7,724 bases of DNA, taken from NCBI GenBank assembly GCA_029287335.1, contig JARFRI010000377.1:1-7724 (forward strand). The letters run 5' to 3'. The notes beneath the pieces are model-generated. The model did no database searches. It saw only the letters and a list, made by a program, of their open reading frames with translations, and had not been told where the DNA came from. The DNA is from Phycisphaera sp. (lineage in GTDB: Bacteria > Planctomycetota > Phycisphaerae > Phycisphaerales > Phycisphaeraceae). This document shows, one piece after another, positions 1-6,470 of the stretch; position 1 is the first letter of the stretch, and the number at the start of each line of letters is the position of its first letter. The position numbers and the translations under genes are program-made.

Positions 1-1041
1 GAGGTGGACTCCGCCGTTGTCGGGCACGCTCATGGCCAGCGCCTCGACTTCTTCGCTGGTCTCGATGAAGCCCAGGCCGTCGCGTAGCCATTGCACGACC
101 GCCCCGCCGATGAAGACACCGCCTTCTTGCGCGTAGAGTCGTTCGCCGCCGCGTTGGAGGGCGACGGTGGAGAGCAGGTTGTTCTTGGATGGGACGATTT
201 CGTCGCCGGTGTTCATGAGCATGAAGCAGCCGGTGCCGTAGGTGTTCTTGACCATGCCGGGCTGGGTACACATCTGGCCGAAGAGCGCGGCTTGTTGATC
301 GCCAGCGATGCCCGCGATGGGGACGCCTTTGAGTTCGTTGATGGCGGTGATGTCAGCGTGTGGGCCGAAGCTGTCGACGACGTCGGGCAGTGCGTTGCGT
401 GGGATGCCGAAGAGGTCGAGCAGTTGGTCGTCCCATGTGCCACGCGCGATGTCGAAGAGCATGGTGCGGGAGGCGTTGGTGGCGTCGGTGATGAAGCATC
501 CCCCGGAAGCGCCGCCGGTCAGGTTGTAGATGAGCCAGGTATCGACGGTGCCGAGGTAGAGGTTGTTTTTCGCGGCAAGCCGCGGTGCTTCATCGACATG
601 CTCAAGGATCCATGCGAACTTCGTAGCGGAGAAGTATGCGTCGGGGACGAGGCCGGTTTTCTTGCGGATCAATGCGTCGTGGCCGTCGGCTTTGAGTTGA
701 TTGATGTGATTGGCGGTGCGGCGGTCCTGCCAGACGATCGCGTTGCAGATGGGCTTGCCGGTGGTTTTGTCCCATGCGATGGCGGTCTCGCGTTGGTTGG
801 TGATGCCCACGCCGGCGAGTTGGTCGGCGGTGATGCCCGCTTCAGCCAAGGCTTGAACCGCAGTGTCGCGCTGGGTCTGCCAGAGGGTTTGCGGGTCGTG
901 CTCGACCCACCCGGGCTGGGGGTAGCACTGCTCGAAGGCCTGCTGAGCGGTGGCGATCGGCTGGGCGAAGGAATCGAACAGAATCGCGCGCGAGCTGGTC
1001 GTGCCCTGGTCCAGCGCGAGGATGTAATCTTTGTTCGCCAT
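1..1041 (-). CDS. glpK: Glycerol kinase, N-terminal 347 codons (3' end outside window)
   Basis: This enzyme uses ATP to phosphorylate glycerol to sn-glycerol 3-phosphate in the cytoplasm. Reading the minus strand from the ATG at 1041 gives an open frame to base 1. It begins MANKDYILALDQGTTSSRAI, the phosphate-binding start of FGGY kinases. Further family landmarks are PQPGWVEHDP (41-50), GITNQRET (79-86), NAIVWQDRRT (100-109), TDATNASRTMLFD (185-197) and AGIAGDQQAALFGQ (243-256). Residues R84, E85, Y136 and D248 match the known glycerol contacts of E. coli GlpK (R83, E84, Y135, D245). The family is usually about 500 residues, so roughly 150 C-terminal residues are missing only because the window ends. 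One small oddity is a GGASGG stretch before TDATNAS, which is slightly longer than usual there. An AGGAG six bases upstream supports the start. The gene diverges from rhaB. Confidence 0.96.
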   Translation of the reverse strand, partial: MANKDYILALDQGTTSSRAILFDSFAQPIATAQQAFEQCYPQPGWVEHDPQTLWQTQRDTAVQALAEAGITADQLAGVGITNQRETAIAWDKTTGKPICNAIVWQDRRTANHINQLKADGHDALIRKKTGLVPDAYFSATKFAWILEHVDEAPRLAAKNNLYLGTVDTWLIYNLTGGASGGCFITDATNASRTMLFDIARGTWDDQLLDLFGIPRNALPDVVDSFGPHADITAINELKGVPIAGIAGDQQAALFGQMCTQPGMVKNTYGTGCFMLMNTGDEIVPSKNNLLSTVALQRGGERLYAQEGGVFIGGAVVQWLRDGLGFIETSEEVEALAMSVPDNGGVHL

Positions 1042-1047
1042 TGCAGG

Positions 1048-1052
1048 CTCCT
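1048..1052 (-). promoter_or_regulatory. Ribosome binding site of glpK
   Basis: AGGAG on the minus strand lies six bases before the ATG at 1041. It fixes the start codon of the glycerol kinase. Confidence 0.75.
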
Positions 1053-1113
1053 GTTGGACGTCACATCTTACTATGCTGTTTATGAATCAGTGTGAGTTGA
1101 CCAAAGCCCCCGT

Positions 1114-1120
1114 GTGAGGA
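1114..1120 (+). promoter_or_regulatory. Ribosome binding site of rhaB (decides the start)
   Basis: GAGGA at 1116-1120 lies five bases before the ATG at 1126. An in-frame GTG at 1114 overlaps this site and would add four residues. That GTG is more likely part of the Shine-Dalgarno sequence than a start codon. Confidence 0.7.
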
Positions 1121-1125
1121 ATCGT

Positions 1126-2640
1126 ATGAGCAAGAGCAAGCACTACCTGGCGATCGACCTTGGCGCGTCCTCGGGCCGAGTGATGGACGCACGCTTCGAT
1201 GGCAAGCGGATCACGCTCGAAGAAGTCAATCGCTTCGAAAACCGCGTCGTGCAGGTTTACGACGGCAGCGAACATGGCCGATACCAGTGGGACTTCCTTC
1301 GACTATGGGACGAGATCATGGCGGGCCTGCGCAAGTCGTCAGACCGCGCTGGCGAGATCGCATCGATCGGCTTTGACACCTGGGGCGTGGACTACGGCCT
1401 GATCGGTAAGTCCGGCCGACTCATCCACCAACCCACCGCCTATCGCGACCCCCGGAAGAATGAAATCTATGAAGAGGTGCGTGCGAAGCTGACAGATCAG
1501 AAGATCTATGAGCGCACCGGCATCCAGTTCATGCCGATCAACACGCTGTACCAATTGGCGGTGGATGCGATGGACCCGGATCGGCCGTTGGAACGGGCCG
1601 AGTCGCTGCTGATGGTGCCCGACCTGTTGGCGTATTGGCTGACGGGTGCCAGGGCGAACGAGCACACGTTCGCATCGACCAGCCAGTGCTACGACGCAGA
1701 AACATGTACCTGGACCGAAGACCTGCTCAGCGCGATTGGTGTGCCGACGTCGATCTTCGAGCGCATCGTCCAGCCGGGCGACCGTGAACCCTTGGGCACG
1801 CTTAATAAGATCGTCGCCGAGGCGACGCACCTGCCGGGTAACACTCGGCTTAGCGCGGTGGCGTCGCACGACACTGCCTCGGCCGTGATTGCCGTGCCGA
1901 TGACCGACCCGACAACGTGTGCCTACATCAGCAGCGGGACGTGGTCGCTGGTCGGCCTGGAGCTCGATCAACCGGTGCGAACGCCAGCGGCTTTGGCAGC
2001 GAACTTCACGAATGAAGCGGGCATCGAAGGAACGACGCGCTTCTTGAAAAACTGCGCGGGCCTATGGTTGATCCAGGAGTGCCGACGGGTCTGGGCCGAG
2101 CAGGGTAAGCAGTACAGCTTCGCAGAACTCGCCTCGATGGCGGGTGATGCACCGGCACTGGTGAGCCTGTTCGACCCGGACGACCCGCGTTTCGCGACGC
2201 CCGGCGACATGCCGCAGCGTATCCGGCAAGCATGCAGAGAAAATAATGAGCCGGAGCCAACAGACGAGGGCGCACTGATTCGCGCCATCATTGATTCGCT
2301 GGCGATGCGTTATGACCAGTTGATCCGCACGGCGGCCCAACTCACCGGGCGAACCATCAAGACGCTTCACATCGTCGGCGGCGGCGCGGCGAATACCGTG
2401 CTCAACCAGATCACCGCCGACGCCACCGGGCTGCAGGTCATCGCCGGCCCGGGCGAAGCGACGGCGCTGGGTAATGCCGTGGTGCAGGCGATTGCGTGCG
2501 GCGATATCGCCAGCCTTAGTCAAGGCCGCGAAGTCATCGCCGCGTCGTGCGAGTCGATGCGCTATCAGCCACGCACCGATGGCTCCCGACAAGACAAAAT
2601 CGCTGCGGCGCGCGATCGCTTTTCCAAGCTGGGCAACTGA
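1126..2640 (+). CDS. rhaB: Rhamnulokinase (FGGY carbohydrate kinase family)
   Basis: The product is 504 residues, normal for the family, and should phosphorylate L-rhamnulose with ATP to give rhamnulose 1-phosphate for the aldolase step of rhamnose breakdown in the cytoplasm. The N-terminal phosphate loop is AIDLGASSGRVM (9-20). RhaB-type landmarks follow: FDTWGVDYGLI (83-93), AYRDPR (105-110), TGIQFMPINTLYQL (131-144), NEHTFASTSQCYD (178-190) and SHDTASAV (247-254, with D249 the likely catalytic base). AYISSGTWSLVG (266-277) and NEAGIEGTTRFLKNCAGLWL are also typical. The C-terminal ATP-binding half has IVGGGAANTVLNQ (416-428) and GPGEATALGN (442-451). The wording of these motifs favours rhamnulokinase over fuculokinase or xylulokinase, though a related 6-deoxysugar ketose cannot be excluded. 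The gene diverges from glpK. No other rhamnose gene is visible in the window. Confidence 0.93.
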   Translation: MSKSKHYLAIDLGASSGRVMDARFDGKRITLEEVNRFENRVVQVYDGSEHGRYQWDFLRLWDEIMAGLRKSSDRAGEIASIGFDTWGVDYGLIGKSGRLIHQPTAYRDPRKNEIYEEVRAKLTDQKIYERTGIQFMPINTLYQLAVDAMDPDRPLERAESLLMVPDLLAYWLTGARANEHTFASTSQCYDAETCTWTEDLLSAIGVPTSIFERIVQPGDREPLGTLNKIVAEATHLPGNTRLSAVASHDTASAVIAVPMTDPTTCAYISSGTWSLVGLELDQPVRTPAALAANFTNEAGIEGTTRFLKNCAGLWLIQECRRVWAEQGKQYSFAELASMAGDAPALVSLFDPDDPRFATPGDMPQRIRQACRENNEPEPTDEGALIRAIIDSLAMRYDQLIRTAAQLTGRTIKTLHIVGGGAANTVLNQITADATGLQVIAGPGEATALGNAVVQAIACGDIASLSQGREVIAASCESMRYQPRTDGSRQDKIAAARDRFSKLGN

Positions 2641-2648
2641 TCCAGCAC

Positions 2649-2677
2649 TGAGCAGCTACTCGAAGATGACCTGCTCA
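2649..2677. other. Hairpin at the convergent rhaB / prepilin junction
   Basis: TGAGCAG (2649-2655) and CTGCTCA (2671-2677) form a perfect 7-bp stem with a 15-base loop. It sits just after the rhaB stop and spans the stop codon (2656-2658) of the opposing prepilin gene. Neither side has a T-tract, so it is not a classical intrinsic terminator. It could still act as a bidirectional 3'-end hairpin. It is short enough to be chance. Confidence 0.25.
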
Positions 2678-3117
2678 AACGTCGCGTCGTTGCGCTTGAG
2701 GTTGCCCTCGCTATCGGGGGTCAACTCGACGCGGTAGGCCCGCTTGCTGTTGCCCGAAACCGCAAGGCTATACAGCAGAAATGGCTGGCTGGCGTCGTTG
2801 GTCACATCCCCATCTATTGGGTCCAAGTAGGCGTAGAAAGTCGTCACGCCATCCATATGTGAAAACAGGCTCCAAGTTTCATTGGTCGCGTCGGCTCGCC
2901 ATGAGGTGTTGCCGTCTAGCGCTTTTTGGATGTAGTCCAGCGTGTACTGCGCGGCGATGCGTGCGTCGGCCTGCTCATGCTCCAGGTCGTTTCGCTTCAG
3001 TTCACCGCGCGCGATCTGTGTCGCCGCGATGCCGAGCGTAACCAGCAGCGTCGTCAGCCCAAGCACCAGCACCAGCGCGGTTCCGCGCGACCGTCGTTGT
3101 TGTGTCGTCTGCTTCAT
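2656..3117 (-). CDS. PilX/GspK-like minor prepilin, 153 aa
   Basis: This is a short exported fibre subunit at the distal end of the prepilin operon. A basic leader (residues 1-11, many K, R and Q) ends at G12, followed by the hydrophobic helix TALVLVLGLTTLLVTLGIA (13-31). G12/T13 is the likely prepilin peptidase site. The mature +5 residue is L17, not the glutamate of ordinary pilins. That absence is typical of GspK and common in PilX-like subunits, which cap the fibre. The amphipathic stretch after the helix (about 36-66, ARGELKRNDLEHEQADARIAAQ onward) is the usual long alpha-1. The C-terminal half is beta-rich with no recognised domain. At 153 residues it is far shorter than a true GspK (about 300). 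Its ATG shares one base with the TGA of the gene before it, so translation is probably coupled. The general class is firm, the exact subunit equivalence is not. Confidence 0.75.
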   Translation of the reverse strand: MKQTTQQRRSRGTALVLVLGLTTLLVTLGIAATQIARGELKRNDLEHEQADARIAAQYTLDYIQKALDGNTSWRADATNETWSLFSHMDGVTTFYAYLDPIDGDVTNDASQPFLLYSLAVSGNSKRAYRVELTPDSEGNLKRNDATFEQVIFE

Positions 3118-3653
3118 CAGTAACCGGCCCCCGATGTGTCGTAGATGTCGCTGCGGTACGTCGTTATCTTGGCGACTTCCTTGCCGCCGCGCGTCACGGT
3201 GACGATGATCCGTAGCATGCCCTGATCGGTGACCGAAGTTGTCGTCGGGCTCCAGAACTGAACGCGGTCAACCTGAACCGACCGGGTGTACCCTTGGGCA
3301 CCCAAGATGTCGCCGCCATCCACATCGGTAGGCGGGGTCGATGTCCAACCCCTGTAGTCGTCGATGTCGTCGTAGTTCGAGCGGTCGCCGGTGTTCTCGC
3401 CAAGTTCGATGCCGAGGGTCGTATCTTCCTTGTATGGTTGCGACAGGACCTCGGCCATAAGGTCCTCGGCCAGGATGAGCCCGAGGCGCTGCTGCGCGGC
3501 GATGGCCTGCGACGCACGGGCACCCGAGATCGCATTGAGCGACGCGACAAACGCCCCGCCGATGATCAACAACGACAGCACCGTCTCGATCAGCGTGATG
3601 CCGGCGAGGTTGTGTCGTGTCGGATTGAGCAATTGCCGCGTCAGAGTGTTCAC
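3117..3653 (-). CDS. PilV/GspI-like prepilin, 178 aa
   Basis: A minor pseudopilin with a class III signal: a basic leader, then G18/I19 and the mature start ITLIETVLSLLIIGGAFVAS with E23 at +5. The alpha-1 helix continues through about residue 70 (AIAAQQRLGLILAEDLMAEVL), the arrangement seen in PilV/GspI proteins. A YDDIDDYRGW stretch (94-103) followed by a PP at 107-108 is a signature I associate from memory with planctomycete prepilins. The C-terminal part (about 122-170) is predicted beta strands ending in a repeated I/V-T-V-T pattern. The start is GTG at 3653, seven bases after the stop of the PilW-like gene. No good separate Shine-Dalgarno is visible, which fits translational coupling. 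The product probably joins the minor-pseudopilin complex with its neighbours. Confidence 0.8.
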   Translation of the reverse strand: MNTLTRQLLNPTRHNLAGITLIETVLSLLIIGGAFVASLNAISGARASQAIAAQQRLGLILAEDLMAEVLSQPYKEDTTLGIELGENTGDRSNYDDIDDYRGWTSTPPTDVDGGDILGAQGYTRSVQVDRVQFWSPTTTSVTDQGMLRIIVTVTRGGKEVAKITTYRSDIYDTSGAGY

Positions 3654-3660
3654 CTAAATA

Positions 3661-5391
3661 TCAAAACAAGAGGTCCAGTAGGCCGGGGATCAGACCACTG
3701 TTGTCATCCACCGATTGATGGGAGTAGGCATCATCGAGACGGATCGTGATTGAGCCGAACTCAGCGACTCCGCCGCTTGATTTGAATGTCACGCCCTGTT
3801 CGAAGGTCTCGGGGTTGTCGATGCGATCCAACAGCATCGCCACCGCCGGCTGGTGGTTCACTTCGACATACAGGTATTCTTCGTGAGGGATGAACTTGAC
3901 GCCGATGTCCAGCAGGCCCGCGGGCAGGTCGCGCACAATCGTCAGTTCGTCATTCATCGTCAGATCGTTATAGATCGCCAGTTCCTGACCGCCTGAATCA
4001 CTAGCGCGTAACTGTACGATGACCGGAATGACCTTATCGCCTAGGACTGTATCGATGTATGAAAGGTGGATTGCTGGCCCCAGCGTGTCGTTGGACCGCA
4101 TGCGGGCGGTGATGTTGATCACCTTCGCGGCGGCGAGTTCTTCACTCGTGTAGGTCAGTTCGCCATTGCAAGTCCAGATGCCATTGCTGATCGAAGAACC
4201 GGGGAACGTCCCGGCAGTGTGGACCCAGTCGGCCCGGCCGTCGGCATCCAGGTCCATGCTGGTCGGGTCGATACCAAAACCAGTCTCCGCAAAGTCAGTC
4301 AAGTATGGTGGCGCTAGTAGCATCCTTATATTGCGCACCAATGGCGAACGATCTTCCGCAGGACCTTGGAGCGTGATTTGGACACGGGTCAAGTGCTGCC
4401 GCTCGGTGGAATACTGATCAGAATCGGGCAGCAGTTCCCGGCCATAGACCCGGTAAAGATGCGTTTTGTTGTTATCAATATTCCAGGTCGAACCGCGATC
4501 CCATGAGTAAATCAGACCGCCATTACCACCACCCAAGCCAAGCAAGCCCCCGCTCACACTCTTCTCGCCGATCTGAAAAACTTCGTTACTGCCTGAGACG
4601 TAGCTCGTGACAATCGCGATGTCCTGGTCATTTGAAACAAAAGCCGGCTGAGACAACATGAACGAGTTCCAGTTTTCCGATGCCGTCAGCGTACTCTCGA
4701 ACGACGTATTGGAACCATAAACCGTCGTACCGGGCACATTCCCAGCACGGTCTCGTAGTTCGATCAGGAACTCGCCATCCGTCGGCGTCTTGTAGGACGA
4801 GTAGTACGCGATACGTGTCGGTTTAAAACCGAGCGAGTCGTCAGACAATGCCGGGGTCACGATCTGTCCTGCCGGCGATGCATACTTGATACCGCGTTCC
4901 GTGCTCGAACCCGTCTCGTCATACTGATCAATAAGCGTTTCATCGTCGTAGTACGTCGCAACCGGCAACGGTGCCGATTTCTCAGTGATCACATAGACGA
5001 GTTCAAAGGTCTCGACCGAGTCAATCAGGTTGTACGCGTTATTCTCGTTGAGTTGATAGGTCAGCGGGTCGCCTGCTGCGCCAGACCAGGCATATCGAAC
5101 GCGGTCTGGGTTGCCGTCACCGGTTCGGTCGGCAACGACGATGGTGACCGATCCTTTTTCCCGCTCAATGACATACTTTGCGACAGCGAGGTCCTCGGCG
5201 ATCTGGCTGATCACCCGGCTGTCGATCGCGATGGTGACTTCAAAACTATCCTCGTCCGGCGATGCGCTGGATGCGAACATGACCGCCGAGCCAACCGACG
5301 AGGCAATGATGCCCAGCAAGACCAGGCTCAGCACGAGTTCAAGCAACGAGTGGCCACGAACAACGCGTTGGTGTTTTCGCATCACGCTCAT
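3661..5391 (-). CDS. Large PilW-like prepilin with extra beta-rich modules, 576 aa
   Basis: The N-terminus is a prepilin: basic leader, G13/H14 cleavage site, then HSLLELVLSLVLLGIIASSV with E18 at +5. Residues about 47-135 look like the PilW head: long helix, a DRTGDGNPD loop (88-96), RYAWSG, then DSVETFELVYV (124-134). The head seems to resume at about 331-360 (QHLTRVQITLQGP ... LVRNIRMLL). Between them (about 171-318) is a beta-rich insert with a Gly-rich turn (280-292) and a strand ending YSWDRGSTW (295-303) and YRVYG (313-317), resembling carbohydrate-binding or anchor-type sandwiches of surface proteins. Residues about 363-553 form a second beta-rich domain beginning with the calcium-loop-like DLDADGRAD (380-388). 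At 576 residues it is well above the usual 200-350. The ATG overlaps the preceding stop as ATGA. Probable role: tip-proximal subunit displaying adhesive or ligand-binding domains. The pilin call is firm; module functions are inferred. Confidence 0.8.
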   Translation of the reverse strand: MSVMRKHQRVVRGHSLLELVLSLVLLGIIASSVGSAVMFASSASPDEDSFEVTIAIDSRVISQIAEDLAVAKYVIEREKGSVTIVVADRTGDGNPDRVRYAWSGAAGDPLTYQLNENNAYNLIDSVETFELVYVITEKSAPLPVATYYDDETLIDQYDETGSSTERGIKYASPAGQIVTPALSDDSLGFKPTRIAYYSSYKTPTDGEFLIELRDRAGNVPGTTVYGSNTSFESTLTASENWNSFMLSQPAFVSNDQDIAIVTSYVSGSNEVFQIGEKSVSGGLLGLGGGNGGLIYSWDRGSTWNIDNNKTHLYRVYGRELLPDSDQYSTERQHLTRVQITLQGPAEDRSPLVRNIRMLLAPPYLTDFAETGFGIDPTSMDLDADGRADWVHTAGTFPGSSISNGIWTCNGELTYTSEELAAAKVINITARMRSNDTLGPAIHLSYIDTVLGDKVIPVIVQLRASDSGGQELAIYNDLTMNDELTIVRDLPAGLLDIGVKFIPHEEYLYVEVNHQPAVAMLLDRIDNPETFEQGVTFKSSGGVAEFGSITIRLDDAYSHQSVDDNSGLIPGLLDLLF

Positions 5392-5843
5392 CGTCGGGCC
5401 TCCCCGTTCGCGTTCAGTTTCACCGTGACCTGGCCCGAGCTGTTTGAGAGCGTCACGACCCCGCTATTGGCGGTTACGCCGTAGCCGTTAAACGAAGCAA
5501 TCTTGCTATCGCCGAACCTAGCTGTATCGATCGACACACGATAAGGCGACTCGCCGAGATCGATTAGCGTTGCTTCGCCGCCGATATTGTTGAACTGGTA
5601 CTGATCGTTGGTGGTGTCGAAGGTCACGGACACCGTCTGGCTGGCGGCTCGAGCGCGGGTGCGAGCGAGTTCCAGGTCAGCGATCACGCGCGTCGCGGCG
5701 GTGCTGAGTTGCTGTCGTGCCGATGCATTGGCAAAGCGTGGCAGCGCGATCGCGCTGACGATGCCAATGATGATGATCACGATCACCAGCTCGACGAGAG
5801 TGAAGCCCAACCGTTTTCGGTGTTTTGCTGGCAGCTTGCTCAT
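5388..5843 (-). CDS. GspH/FimT-like minor pseudopilin, 151 aa
   Basis: The class III signal is clear: basic leader to G13, then FTLVELVIVIIIIGIVSAIA with E18 at +5. After the helix comes ATRVIADLELARTRARAASQTVSVTFD (about 46-72), the typical GspH/FimT pattern of a helix rich in A and R leading into the first beta strand. The C-terminal part, with NGYGVTANSGVVTLSNSSGQVTVKLNANGEARR, matches the family ending in which a Gly-rich turn is followed by a strand of the form VTVKLNANGE. The length is normal for the family. GspH-type subunits sit with GspI, GspJ and GspK in the tip of the pseudopilus in the periplasm. It starts 30 bases after the second GspG-like gene. Its stop overlaps the next start by four bases (ATGA). 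Confidence 0.85.
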   Translation of the reverse strand: MSKLPAKHRKRLGFTLVELVIVIIIIGIVSAIALPRFANASARQQLSTAATRVIADLELARTRARAASQTVSVTFDTTNDQYQFNNIGGEATLIDLGESPYRVSIDTARFGDSKIASFNGYGVTANSGVVTLSNSSGQVTVKLNANGEARR

Positions 5844-5873
5844 AACGGTCTTGCTCTACTGGCGGTCAATCAA

Positions 5874-6359
5874 TCACGCATGGGCCTCATCGTCTCTTGT
5901 GAAGTCAGGCGCAAAACCTCGGTTCAGATGGATCCTGCCGTGTGCTCGGCTATACAACCAGCCGATCCCGGGGGCATCTGCGGTCCCCATCCCTTGCGCG
6001 CCGGACCTGGCCCCGCCGGTCGCCTTGGGCGCGTCGCGCAGGTAGGGACCAAAGATGTAGGGCGTGCCTTTTGTTGTGGAGGTATTGCCTTGGACGTCAG
6101 AGTATTGCGTGAGTTGTGCCGGGCCATTTGTTTCGGAGGGGTACGCCCCGTTGTGCTCGGCGGCGTAGAGCTCAATCGCTTTGTTGAGCACAGCGAGATC
6201 TTGCTTCAACTTTGATTCGTCTGCACCTTCAGCACCTCGGCTAAGCCGCGGGATGGCAATCGCACTGATCACCCCGATGATGACTACAACAATCACCAGT
6301 TCAATCAGGCTAAAGCCGCGTCTTGAACCAAGCTTTTGTGTTTTGAAAACGGTATCCAT
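5874..6359 (-). CDS. GspG-like major pseudopilin, second copy, 161 aa
   Basis: A type II secretion-type pseudopilin. From the ATG at 6359 the leader MDTVFKTQKLGSRRG ends at G15, and the mature protein starts FSLIELVIVVVIIGVISAIA with E20 at +5. The IPRLSRGAEGA stretch and DLAVLNKAIELYAAEHNGAYP follow, then QLTQYSDVQGN and YIFGPYLRDAP. It is a clear paralog of the gene just upstream at 6471-6947: by hand about 45 of the first 59 mature residues match. The C-terminus is divergent: a Gly/Ala-rich stretch (GGARSGAQGMGTADAPGIGW), then a charged tail ending RDDEAHA in place of the YTAY end of its paralog. A TTG at 6398 would extend the frame by 13 residues, but it lies inside the terminator hairpin and has no ribosome binding site, so 6359 is preferred. 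It may be a specialised or lower-abundance fibre subunit. Confidence 0.85.
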   Translation of the reverse strand: MDTVFKTQKLGSRRGFSLIELVIVVVIIGVISAIAIPRLSRGAEGADESKLKQDLAVLNKAIELYAAEHNGAYPSETNGPAQLTQYSDVQGNTSTTKGTPYIFGPYLRDAPKATGGARSGAQGMGTADAPGIGWLYSRAHGRIHLNRGFAPDFTRDDEAHA

Positions 6360-6381
6360 CTCGTCGATTCCACTGGGTTTG

Positions 6382-6423
6382 AAAAACGCCGCCCACAATC
6401 CTGCCGGACTGTTGGGCGGCGTT
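6382..6423 (-). terminator. Intrinsic terminator or attenuator between the two GspG-like genes
   Basis: On the minus strand AACGCCGCCCA (6423-6413) pairs perfectly over 11 bp with TGGGCGGCGTT (6395-6385), with a 17-base loop. The stem is GC-rich and is followed at once by a run of five T (6386-6382). It lies after the stop of the first GspG-like gene and ends only 22 bases before the start codon of the second. The plus strand has no T-tract, so it acts on the leftward transcript. Partial termination here would lower expression of the downstream minor-pseudopilin genes. Confidence 0.8.
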
Positions 6424-6470
6424 AAACTCGTTCAACCGGCCTCGGCTGTCGCTATACAGACACTCGCTGT

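Larger units (their letters stand above)
1042..1125. other. Divergent glpK-rhaB intergenic region
   Basis: These 84 bp must hold the 5' signals of both kinase genes unless one is read from elsewhere. It is more AT-rich in the middle (about 1063-1090) than the flanking genes. I looked for sigma-70-like hexamers on both strands. A TTGGAC at 1054-1059 exists on the plus strand, but no good -10 follows at 16-18 bp. I see no clear operator palindrome apart from the 6-bp GACGTC at 1057-1062. Promoters are therefore inferred from layout only. Confidence 0.4.

Noticed and set aside
1054..1082. Possible sigma-70 promoter for rhaB starting at TTGGAC
   Set aside because: At 16-18 bp spacing the -10 candidates (such as TGTTTA) match the consensus poorly.
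91..1095. A 334-codon open frame on the plus strand opposite glpK
   Set aside because: It is antisense to a clear glycerol kinase whose conserved motifs all lie on the minus strand. Its translation shows no recognisable domain and is explained by GC-biased codons leaving the opposite strand open.
1339..1971. A 210-codon open frame on the minus strand inside rhaB
   Set aside because: It is rich in Arg, His and Gln with no domain pattern, and fully overlaps conserved rhamnulokinase sequence. A similar frame at 2062-2592 was rejected for the same reason.
2641..2655. A dedicated bidirectional terminator in the rhaB / prepilin gap
   Set aside because: Only 15 bases separate the stops. The 7-bp hairpin there has no T-tract on either strand, so it is listed only as a weak hairpin.
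4521..4552. The Gly-rich stretch of the PilW-like protein as a frameshift or low-quality region
   Set aside because: The frame stays open through it and on both sides with strand-like sequence. A glycine-rich loop is a simpler explanation.
6360..6398. N-terminal extension of the second GspG-like gene to a TTG at 6398
   Set aside because: The TTG falls inside the loop of the terminator hairpin, lacks a ribosome binding site, and the added residues would make an atypically long leader.
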